From NCBI GenBank assembly GCA_035626155.1, contig DASPOF010000092.1:1-32699 (forward strand): a DNA stretch of 32,699 bases. The letters run 5' to 3'. Numbering within the stretch: position 1 is the stretch's first letter; each line of letters begins with the position of its first letter. Below the pieces are notes generated by a model. The model did not search any database. It was not told the DNA's origin and was given only the letters and a program-made list of their open reading frames with translations. The stretch comes from DASPOF01 sp035626155. Its GTDB lineage: Bacteria; Desulfobacterota; Binatia; Binatales; Binataceae. This document shows positions 24,008 to 32,699 of this stretch, in pieces. Made by a program: the position numbers and the translations under genes.

Positions 24008-25825
24008 ATGTGGTCTCTTCCCATATCAGTGATGGTATTCACCACGATTCTGGCAATACCGATGAGCCGGTATATGGCCTGGATCATGGACGGAAAATAT
24101 AATCCACCGCGTTTTCTGGCCTGGTTCGAAAAACGCATCGACAGCGGACCGCAAAACTGGAAGCAGTACACGGCGGCATTACTAATCTTCAACGCCGCGC
24201 TTTTCGTTTACGGGTTCGTCGTCCTCGCGCTCCAGCCGATCGCCCCGCTCAATCCGCGCGGACTGGGGATGCTGGCGCCCACCACGATCTTCAACAGCGT
24301 CATATCGTTCATGACGAACACCAACCTCCAGCATTATTCGGGCGATCAGCACTTGTCGAACTGGGGGCAGATCTTTTTCGTCATAATGAACCAGTACACT
24401 TCAGCCGCAGTCGGCCTGTGCGCCTTGACGGCGATTATTCGCTGCTTCCGGGCGGACAAGATGGTCGGAAACTTCTTCCTCGATATGTGGCGAGTGCTGA
24501 TGTACATGTTCGTCCCGGTAGCCCTCGTTATCGGCCTCCTGTTCATGCAACAGGGTATGCCGATGACGTACGCATCCACCCAGCAGGTCTCCACGCTGGA
24601 ACCGGCGGCGATGGGCCTCGCCGACAACGGCCAGCCCAAGCAACAGACTATCGTGGTCGGTCCGGTCGCGGCAGTGATCCCGATCAAGATGCTCGGCACG
24701 AACGGCGGCGGATTCTACGGCATGAACGCGGCGCACCCGATGGAAAATCCGACGGCGTGGTCCAATTTCCTGACGACCTTCGCGATGATGCTTTTCCCGT
24801 TTTCACTGGTCTTGATGTACGGCCGGATGCTGAATCGCCTGCGGCATTCCTGGGTGATCTTTTCGGTAATGGCTATCTTGATGGCCAGCACGATCATAGG
24901 GGCGATCTACTATGATACGTTGCAACCGAATCCCGGGCTGACAGCACATCCTGGGGGTCAGACATTCGAAATAGCAAGTGCGGGCGCTCCGGGAGGGAAG
25001 GTATCAATTCCTATTCCTGCGGTCGCGGGACTCCCAGTCGATCAGCACCTGGGCAACCTCGAGGGCAAAGAGCTGCGCTTCGGGACCTCAGCCGGCGCGA
25101 CCTTCGCGGCGGTCACCGTGGACGTGACCTGCGGCGCGGTCAACTGCGAGCACGACAGCCTCAACCCGCTCGCGGGTTTGTCGCCGATGTGGGGAATGTG
25201 GCTCAACTGCATATACGGCGGCAAGGGCGTCGGCATGATCAACCTGCTTCTGTACCTGATCATCGGGATTTTCCTGGCGGGGCAGATGGTGGGGAAAACG
25301 CCCGAGTATCTTGGAAAGAAAATCGGCGCGAAGGAGATGAAGCTCGCGGTCCTCGCGCTGCTGGTCCATCCCTTCATGATCCTGGGGCCGGCCGGCGTTT
25401 TCGCCGCTACCGACTGGGGAATCAAGGCCGAGAGCAACCCCGGCGCGCATGGCTTTTCGCAAATCGTTTACCAGTTCTCATCCGCGTCCGCGAACAACGG
25501 ATCGGCCTTCGACGGACTCGGAGTAACCTATGGCCTCAACAACAATCCCAGTCCCGCGCCGGAGGCCCCGCAGTGGGACGTAGCCACCGGACTGGTGATG
25601 CTATTCGCCCGCTACCTGCCGATCGTCGCTCCAGTCGCGATGGCGGCAGCGCTGGGATACAAGAAAGAAACTCCCTTCAGCCTCGGAACGTTGCGGGACG
25701 ATACATTTACTTTCGGCTGTCTTCTGTTCGGCACGATCGTGATCGTCGGCGCCCTGCTGTTCCTGCCGGTTGCGGCGCTCGGTCCGCTGGCCGAGCACCT
25801 TGGCCCGATTCCTTTCGGCGGTTGA
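24008..25825 (+). CDS. kdpA: potassium-transporting ATPase subunit A
   Basis: A 605-residue polytopic protein of the superfamily of K+ transporters, the ion-selective channel subunit of KdpFABC. All four selectivity loops are visible: TNTNLQHYSGD, GTNGGGFYGMNAAHP with MENPT after it, VTCGAVNCEHDS, and ANNGSAFDG. The first has Leu where Trp is usual (NTNWQ in E. coli). It is longer than the E. coli subunit (557 residues), with extra sequence after the TIIGAIYYD helix and a longer loop around the fourth filter. GAGG at 23995-23998 supports the ATG at 24008. kdpB follows 33 bp later. Confidence 0.95.
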   Translation: MWSLPISVMVFTTILAIPMSRYMAWIMDGKYNPPRFLAWFEKRIDSGPQNWKQYTAALLIFNAALFVYGFVVLALQPIAPLNPRGLGMLAPTTIFNSVISFMTNTNLQHYSGDQHLSNWGQIFFVIMNQYTSAAVGLCALTAIIRCFRADKMVGNFFLDMWRVLMYMFVPVALVIGLLFMQQGMPMTYASTQQVSTLEPAAMGLADNGQPKQQTIVVGPVAAVIPIKMLGTNGGGFYGMNAAHPMENPTAWSNFLTTFAMMLFPFSLVLMYGRMLNRLRHSWVIFSVMAILMASTIIGAIYYDTLQPNPGLTAHPGGQTFEIASAGAPGGKVSIPIPAVAGLPVDQHLGNLEGKELRFGTSAGATFAAVTVDVTCGAVNCEHDSLNPLAGLSPMWGMWLNCIYGGKGVGMINLLLYLIIGIFLAGQMVGKTPEYLGKKIGAKEMKLAVLALLVHPFMILGPAGVFAATDWGIKAESNPGAHGFSQIVYQFSSASANNGSAFDGLGVTYGLNNNPSPAPEAPQWDVATGLVMLFARYLPIVAPVAMAAALGYKKETPFSLGTLRDDTFTFGCLLFGTIVIVGALLFLPVAALGPLAEHLGPIPFGG

Positions 25826-25858
25826 ACTAATACCTGGTTGCGCTCCAAGGAAACTCTG

Positions 25859-28027
25859 ATGAAAACGTTAAATGTAGCAACTGCGGCGCGAGAAACCTCC
25901 CCGACGCCACCGCTAACGACCCCACCGCCTCGCCGCACGAGACGGATACCGCTTTTCCAGCCCGACCTGGTACGAGCCGCATTCAAGCAGTCGTTCATAA
26001 TGATGCGGCCGGACATCCAATGGGCCAATCCCGTGATGTTCGTGGTCGAGGTGGGATCATTCCTGACCCTTATCTTCGTAATTATCGGGGCGATGGGCCT
26101 GTCATCCAGCCAGATCCCGCTTACCTACTTCATTGCGCTGGACGTGTGGCTCTTTCTGACGGTCGTGTTTGCGAATTTCGCAACCGCGCTGGCCGAAGCC
26201 CGCGGCAAGGCGCAGGCCGACTCATTGCGCCGGACGCGCGCCGAGACGCCGGCCTACCGGTTGCGTGAAAAGGATATTTTCGAGGAGATACCCTCGAGCG
26301 CTCTTCGCCAGGGCGACATCGTCGCCGTGGCGGCGGGCCAGATCATCCCCGGCGACGGCGAGATCATCGAGGGCATCGCATCGGTTGACGAGTCCGCGAT
26401 CACCGGCGAATCCGCGCCGGTCATCCGCGAGGCCGGCGGCGACCGCTCCGGGGTCACCGGTGGCACTCGAGTGCTCTCGGACCGCATCGTCGTTCAGGTC
26501 ACGGCTCCGCCCGGCGGGTCCTTCCTGGACCGCATGATCGCGCTGGTCGAGGGCGCGGTGCGCCAGCGCACTCCCAATGAGATCGCGCTCACGCTGGTGC
26601 TGTCGGCCCTCACCCTGATCTTTCTAATCGTGGTAGTGCCGCTGTGGCTGATGGCATACAACGCCGAGCTTTACATGACGAGCTTTCTCGGGCTCAGCCA
26701 GCAGTTGCACAGCCTGGGGACCGACGCGCCGACTCTGGTGGCTCTGCTGGTTTGCCTGATTCCCACCACCATCGGCGCCCTGCTCGCCGCGATCGGCATC
26801 GCCGGCATGGACCGCGCGCTCCAGGCCAATATCATCGCCAAGAGCGGCCGGGCGGTTGAGACCGCCGGCGACATCGACACGGTCCTGCTCGACAAAACCG
26901 GAACGATAACCGTCGGCAACCGGCGTGCGACCGAGTTCATCCCCGTCGGCAATTACTCAGTCGAGGATGTCGGCCGGCTGGCGGCCCTGGCATCCACCGC
27001 CGACGAGACGCCCGAGGGCAAGAGCATCGTCAAGCTCTTTGAAACGCAGCAGCCGAACGTGGCCCTGGCGAGCACGGTTTCCGGCGCGCAGTTCATTCCC
27101 TTCACCGCGCAAACCCGAATGAGTGGAGTGGACCTTCCTTCCGGCATCTCGATCCGCAAGGGCGCCGGGGACGCGGTAGTCCGGTTTGCGGAGAAGCAGA
27201 AGGGCGCCGTGCCACCCGACCTCAAGCGTCTCGTGGAGTCGGTCGCCGCCAAGGGCGCTACCCCGCTGGTGGTCGCAGAGGGCCCGAAAATCGCCGGCCT
27301 CGTAGTGTTGGAAGACATCTTGAAGACCGGAACCAAGGAGCGCCTCGAACGCTTGCGCAAGGCGGGCGTGCGCAGCGTGATGATTACCGGCGACAATCCG
27401 CTGACCGCCGCGTTCATCGCGCGGATGGCCGGCGTCGATGACTTCGTCGCCGAATGCACTCCCGAATCCAAGCTGGCTTACATCCGCAAGGAGCAGCAGG
27501 AGGGCAAGCTGGTGGCGATGGTCGGCGACGGCACCAATGATGCCCCCGCGCTGGCTCAGGCCGACGTCGGCCTGGCGATGAACTCCGGCACGCAGGCGGC
27601 CAAAGAAGCCGGCAACATGGTGGACCTCGACAGCAACCCGACCAAGCTCACTGAAGTCGTCGAGATTGGCAAGCAGTTGCTGATGACCCGCGGATCGCTG
27701 ACCACGTTTTCGATCGCCAACGACGTGGCGAAGTATTTCGCGATCGTGCCCGCGCTGTTCGCCGGGACGCTGCCGTGGCTGAAGGCGATGGACATCATGC
27801 ATCTGCACTCGCCCACTTCGGCGATTCTGTCCGCGGTCATTTTCAACGCGCTCATCATTCCAGCGCTCATCCCGGTTGCTCTCAAAGGCGTCGAGTACAA
27901 ACCGCTGGGCGCTGATGCGCTGCTGCGCAGAAACCTGCTGATCTGGGGGCTCGGCGGCGTAATCCTGCCGTTTATCGGCATCAAGGCAATCGATCTTTTC
28001 ATGGTCGGCCTGCATCTGGCTGCCTGA
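25859..28027 (+). CDS. kdpB: potassium-transporting ATPase subunit B
   Basis: A 722-residue P-type ATPase, the ATP-hydrolysing subunit. TGES at 182-185 is the actuator loop, Asp345 in DKTGTIT is phosphorylated, TGDNPLTAAFIA and GDGTNDAP (556-563) complete the P domain, and LLAAIGIAGMDRAL is the Kdp-type membrane segment. The ATG at 25859 is chosen because AAGGA at 25847-25851 lies 7 bases upstream; a TTG at 25838 would add seven residues. The N-terminal 40 residues are Pro/Thr/Arg-rich, longer than usual. It is followed by kdpC after 28 bp. Confidence 0.96.
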   Translation: MKTLNVATAARETSPTPPLTTPPPRRTRRIPLFQPDLVRAAFKQSFIMMRPDIQWANPVMFVVEVGSFLTLIFVIIGAMGLSSSQIPLTYFIALDVWLFLTVVFANFATALAEARGKAQADSLRRTRAETPAYRLREKDIFEEIPSSALRQGDIVAVAAGQIIPGDGEIIEGIASVDESAITGESAPVIREAGGDRSGVTGGTRVLSDRIVVQVTAPPGGSFLDRMIALVEGAVRQRTPNEIALTLVLSALTLIFLIVVVPLWLMAYNAELYMTSFLGLSQQLHSLGTDAPTLVALLVCLIPTTIGALLAAIGIAGMDRALQANIIAKSGRAVETAGDIDTVLLDKTGTITVGNRRATEFIPVGNYSVEDVGRLAALASTADETPEGKSIVKLFETQQPNVALASTVSGAQFIPFTAQTRMSGVDLPSGISIRKGAGDAVVRFAEKQKGAVPPDLKRLVESVAAKGATPLVVAEGPKIAGLVVLEDILKTGTKERLERLRKAGVRSVMITGDNPLTAAFIARMAGVDDFVAECTPESKLAYIRKEQQEGKLVAMVGDGTNDAPALAQADVGLAMNSGTQAAKEAGNMVDLDSNPTKLTEVVEIGKQLLMTRGSLTTFSIANDVAKYFAIVPALFAGTLPWLKAMDIMHLHSPTSAILSAVIFNALIIPALIPVALKGVEYKPLGADALLRRNLLIWGLGGVILPFIGIKAIDLFMVGLHLAA

Positions 28028-28055
28028 CGTTGCAGCGATCAGAGGAGATAGCTTC

Positions 28056-29075
28056 ATGCGACAACATATTTCGAAAAGCATATTGCTGCTGTTCTTCTGC
28101 GTGGTGATCTGCTGCCTGATTTATCCGGCGGTGCTGTGGGTGATCGGGCAGACCGTTTTCCCCTTCGGGGCCAACGGCAGCATGGTGGCCGGGCCCGACG
28201 GCAAGCCGGTGGGTTCGCTGCTGATCGCCCAGCCCTTCACCAAGGACGAATACTTTCAGCCCCGCCCCTCGGCTGCGTCCTACGACGCCTCGGCGTCGTC
28301 GTCCTCGGCCCTGGCGGCATCGAATTACGCGCTGCGCAATCGGGTCGCCACCACGATCGGGCCAATCGTGAAGTACAAGAGCGGGCCGAAGGCCGGGCAA
28401 CTGGTGGCCCCGGACATCGAGGCGTGGTTCCAGCAGGACCAGTACATGGGCCAGCCGCATATCGTTGCGCAGTGGACCGATGCTCATAACAGCCTGGCAT
28501 CCGGCTGGGTAAGCGCGGACCCAAGTCACGGCGCGTATGTCGATGATTGGGCGAAGAAGCACGCAAGCGTGGTTCAGCAGTGGATCAAGGATAATCCGGC
28601 GACGCCGCAGCCGAAGGCGCCCGATCTCGCCGTGGTGTTTTTCGAGACCTTCTCCAAGGAAAACGCCGGCCGGTTCCCATCTCCGGTTACTCATCAGGAA
28701 GGCGGCAAGACGGTCACAGCAATCGAGCCCGTCAAGGAAGGCTCGGATATCCAGTCCACGTTCTTTGACATGTGGCGGCAAGACCACGCTTCGGCGGACT
28801 TGCAGGACGTGCCGGGCGATATGGTTACGACCTCCGGCTCCGGCCTGGACCCGAACATTCTGCTGGCGACTGCGGAGTACCAGCTCGACCGCGTCTCCGG
28901 GAAATGGGCGCAGGACCTCAAGCGCGACCCGTCGCAGGTTCGCCAGGAAATCGACCAGATACTGCAGGAGCACGCGTATGCCCCCATGTACGGGCTGTGG
29001 GGCGAGAAAATCGTCAATGTGCTCGATGTGAACCTGGAGCTCAGGAAGCGCTACGGCGCTCCGCCGGCGTCGTAA
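28056..29075 (+). CDS. kdpC: potassium-transporting ATPase subunit C, enlarged form
   Basis: A 339-residue KdpC, against about 190 in E. coli. Residues 1-97 are the usual N-terminal half: one membrane helix (ILLLFFCVVICCLIYPAVL), then SLLIAQPFTKDEYFQPRPSA and SNYALRNRV. Residues 252-339 are the usual C-terminal half (VPGDMVTTSGSGLDPNI, AEYQLDRVSGK). Between them, about 150 residues (98-250), rich in Trp, Gln, Asp and Lys and predicted to be outside the membrane, have no counterpart in the short form. The frame is intact and codon use looks uniform, so it is a real insertion, not a frameshift. GAGGAGA lies about 9 bases before the ATG. Confidence 0.93.
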   Translation: MRQHISKSILLLFFCVVICCLIYPAVLWVIGQTVFPFGANGSMVAGPDGKPVGSLLIAQPFTKDEYFQPRPSAASYDASASSSSALAASNYALRNRVATTIGPIVKYKSGPKAGQLVAPDIEAWFQQDQYMGQPHIVAQWTDAHNSLASGWVSADPSHGAYVDDWAKKHASVVQQWIKDNPATPQPKAPDLAVVFFETFSKENAGRFPSPVTHQEGGKTVTAIEPVKEGSDIQSTFFDMWRQDHASADLQDVPGDMVTTSGSGLDPNILLATAEYQLDRVSGKWAQDLKRDPSQVRQEIDQILQEHAYAPMYGLWGEKIVNVLDVNLELRKRYGAPPAS

Positions 29076-29256
29076 TCGAAAAGGCCATCCGTCAGGCGCG
29101 GGGCGCACAAGCGCGATCCCGGCCACGGCGCAGCGCTGCGCGGAGTTGACCCCAAACCCGCCCAGGCGCCGCCCGAAACCACCCATGTTGCTCGCGCTTG
29201 CGGCCTGAGCGAAGATCAGGTACGCGACCCGGTTGTCAGGAGCGCGACGGCGTGAT

Positions 29257-29274
29257 CGGCCGGAATGCCGGCCG
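29257..29274. other. GC-rich hairpin in the kdpC-kdpD gap
   Basis: CGGCCGG-AATG-CCGGCCG forms a perfect 7-bp stem with a 4-base loop. No T-run follows, so it is not a standard terminator, but it may stabilise or separate the kdpABC transcript from the sensor genes. The remaining gap 29076-29354 holds nothing else recognised. Confidence 0.4.
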
Positions 29275-29354
29275 GGGCCGCAGCCGGCGCGCTCGCATGC
29301 AACCGTGCCCGCGATCAAATGATGCCCGCCACAGGTGCATCTCCCTGATATCGG

Positions 29355-30511
29355 ATGAAGGAAGACAACCGCCCTGAGCCGGAGGCTTTCCTCGACCTCG
29401 AGCCGCAGGTCCAGAAGGGACGGCTCAAGATTTATATCGGCGCGGCCGCCGGTGTCGGCAAGACCTACCTGATGCTCGAAGAGGCGCATCACCTCCGCGA
29501 TCGCGGCACCGACGTCGTCATCGGCATCATCGAGACCCACGGACGCGCCGAGACCGAGGCGAAGATCGGCGATCTCGAGACCATCCCGCGGCGCAAGATC
29601 GAGTATCGCGGCGTGATGCTCGAGGAGATGGACGTCGATGCCATCCTCGCCCGCCGGCCCGAAATCGTGATCGTCGATGAGCTTGCGCACACGAATGCCC
29701 CCGGCTCGCGCCACGAAAAACGCTTCCAGGACGTCGAGGAGATTATCGGCGCCGGCATCAACGTGATCACGGCGATGAACATCCAGCACACCGAGAGCCT
29801 CAACCCGCTCATGAAGCGGGTGACCGGAATCGACGTGCGCGAGACCGTGCCGGATTCGTTCCTGGCGCGCGCCGATGAAGTCGTCAATGTGGACGTATCG
29901 GTCGAGGCGCTGCGCGAGCGGCTGCGCGATGGCAAGATTTATCCCCAGGCGCAGATCGAGTATGCGCTGAGGAACTTTTTCAAACCGAGCAACCTCGCCT
30001 CACTGCGCGAGCTTGCGCTGCGCGAGGTCGCGCGCAGCCTCGACCGCGAGAGATTGGACCAGGAGGCGCTCAAGCGCGAGGGCGGGCGGCGCACCCAGGT
30101 AACCGAAAAGATCATGGTTGGCCTTTCCTCCAATCCCGTCGATACCGCCCAGCTTCTGCGCAAGGCATCGCGCATCGCGGGGCAGCTCGGCGCGGGCTGG
30201 TTCGCGGTGCATATCGAGACGCCGGCGGAATCGGTCAAGCGGATCGGCACCCGCGACTTCGTCAAGCTGCTGGACAACATCAACCTGGCGGGCGACCTCG
30301 GCGCGGAGACCGTCTGGCTCAAGTCCGACGACGTGGTGAAAGCGTTGGTCGAATTTGCGCGCGACAACGGGGTGACCAAGATCATCGTGGGCCGCACCCA
30401 TCAGCCGTTCTGGCGCCGCCTGGTGCGCGGCGACGTGCCCACCCGGCTGATCGCGCAGGCGCGCGGCTTCGACGTGGAAATCGCCAGCACCGAGCGTGAG
30501 GAAGAATCGCA

Positions 30512-30515
<4 letters not shown>
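29355..30515 (+). CDS. kdpD: stand-alone KdpD sensor module (KdpD + Usp domains, no kinase)
   Basis: A 386-residue protein corresponding only to the cytoplasmic N-terminal part of KdpD. Residues 22-230 are the KdpD domain with Walker A GAAAGVGKT (29-37) and VDELAHTNAPGSRHEKR; residues 250-380 are the universal-stress-protein domain (KIMVGLSSNP, then IIVGRTHQPFWRRLVRG). There are no membrane helices, histidine-kinase or ATPase domains, whereas E. coli KdpD has about 894 residues including these. In full-length KdpD this part senses K+ status, ATP and, in some bacteria, c-di-AMP. The stop overlaps the ATG of a kinase gene (ATGA), so the two products are made together. No strong ribosome-binding site precedes the ATG. 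Confidence 0.9.
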
Positions 30516-32299
<1,784 letters not shown>

Positions 32300-32353
32300 G
32301 GGGATTGCCGCCGCGGCCCGGGGGAAGCCTTCGCTGGCGGGATCTCAAAGGTT

Positions 32354-32380
32354 GCGCGGGCGAGGCGCCCGCGCATCTTT
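32354..32380 (+). terminator. hairpin terminator after the kinase gene
   Basis: A perfect 9-bp stem, GCGCGGGCG (32354-32362) and CGCCCGCGC (32366-32374), with loop AGG and ATCTTT following. It lies 55 bp after the kinase stop. The short T-run makes it weaker than the one directly downstream. Confidence 0.6.
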
Positions 32381-32381
32381 C

Positions 32382-32415
32382 GGTGGGCGCGGCGGCCCGC
32401 CCCACTATTTTTTTT
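32382..32415 (+). terminator. second rho-independent terminator
   Basis: GTGGGCG pairs with CGCCCCAC with one bulge, enclosing a GC-rich loop, and is followed by TA and a run of eight T (32408-32415). It ends the kdp/sensor transcript in tandem with the hairpin at 32354. Confidence 0.7.
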
Positions 32416-32480
32416 CTTCCCCCCCGCATTCAGCCACCGCGAACGCACGCATCCGGCGCGCCCCTTTCCTCCTTTCACTG

Positions 32481-32595
32481 CCCCAGCAATCAGTTGCCGG
32501 GGAACGCCCCTTTTTTCCCTTCCCTCGCACTTCGTTGCGGGGGAACGCCCGTCTTTTCCCTTCCCCCGCGTTTCGTTGCGGGGGAAGCGACTGTC
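32481..32595. repeat. 41-bp-period tandem hairpin repeat
   Basis: Three degenerate units. Each has a GC hairpin (CCCCAGCAA..TTGCCGGGG; CCCTCGCACTTCGTTGCGGGG; CCCCGCGTTTCGTTGCGGGG), then AACGCCC (AAGCGAC in the last unit) and a pyrimidine stretch with a T-run. The post-stem AA lies at 32503, 32544 and 32585, exactly 41 bp apart. A more decayed unit may precede them at 32421-32450. No gene is present here. Confidence 0.7.
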
Positions 32596-32617
32596 TTGTG
32601 AGTCAAAGGATCGGGCG

Positions 32618-32685
32618 CGTTGCCCACAGGGTCCACAGGCGATGGGATCGCCCGAAGCGTCCCGCCTGTGGACTTGTGGGCAACG
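32618..32685. repeat. long imperfect inverted repeat
   Basis: The left arm (32618-32640) reads CGTTGCCCACA, GGG, TCCACAGGC; the right arm (32664-32685) is its reverse complement apart from one substitution and one missing base. The 23-base centre holds a further GGGA/TCCC pair, so most of the 68 bp can fold into one hairpin. It could be the end of a mobile element, a protein-binding site or an RNA structure for a gene beyond the window. Confidence 0.7.
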
Positions 32686-32699
32686 TATCGATGGCCTAC

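Noticed and set aside
26460..26480. Second sigma-54-like site (TGGCACTCGAGTGCT) in kdpB
   Set aside because: The GG and GC are only 9 bases apart and the site lies inside coding sequence.
27999..29789. 596-codon antisense frame across kdpC and the KdpD sensor
   Set aside because: Runs through two well-supported genes; low-information composition and no motif.
32618..32685. Replication origin with DnaA boxes
   Set aside because: TTGCCCACA differs from TTATCCACA at two positions, there is no AT-rich unwinding region and no dnaA or dnaN nearby.

Overview
The window is dense, high-GC bacterial chromosome: short gaps, many ATGA/GTGA stop-start overlaps, and no rRNA, tRNA or CRISPR array that I could see. 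The gene set is a menaquinone operon, a B-family (ba3-type) heme-copper oxidase, Kdp potassium transport and a DUF748/AsmA-like envelope protein. This suggests a respiring, Gram-negative-type, probably uncultured soil or sediment bacterium such as a Binatota/Desulfobacterota- or Acidobacteriota-like lineage. The lineage is inference from gene content and base composition only.

Layout. 1-3091: 3' part of a large DUF748 protein. 3175-6748: an esterase-like hydrolase, a TetR regulator divergent from a GNAT acetyltransferase, and a second GNAT. 6775-9069 (minus strand): cbaD-cbaB-cbaA-like ba3 oxidase genes. 9163-10834: a small accessory island with an att-like motif array, a CPBP-family membrane protease and a truncated tyrosine-recombinase N-terminus. 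10835-19111: one tightly coupled operon, merR-menG-menF-menD-menH-menB-menA-menC, covering most of the classical menaquinone pathway but lacking menE and a DHNA-CoA thioesterase. 19134-23078: an alpha/beta hydrolase (minus), NAD-malic enzyme and an amidohydrolase. 23079-32299: a kdp locus, made of a long leader, a 31-codon membrane ORF, kdpF, kdpA, kdpB, an enlarged kdpC, a stand-alone KdpD sensor module and a separate HAMP-PAS histidine kinase. 32300-32699: terminators, a 41-bp-period hairpin repeat and a large inverted repeat.

The most interesting signals are regulatory and repetitive. (1) A dispersed element of about 160 bp (two long copies, one 64-bp short copy) built of nested hairpins begins exactly with the TAG stop codon of the gene before it in all three cases; one copy splits kdpF from kdpA. 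(2) The kdp leader has a near-consensus sigma-54 -24/-12 promoter (16 of 17 positions, exact GG-N10-GC spacing) with a TTGCA-N8-TGCAA dyad about 90-105 bp upstream of the expected start, where an enhancer-binding activator would sit. (3) KdpD is split into a kinase-less sensor protein and an overlapping ordinary membrane kinase, and no kdpE follows before the window ends. Together these suggest kdp regulation unlike the textbook KdpDE/sigma-70 arrangement. The 9.16-10.8 kb island looks like a decayed tyrosine-recombinase element.
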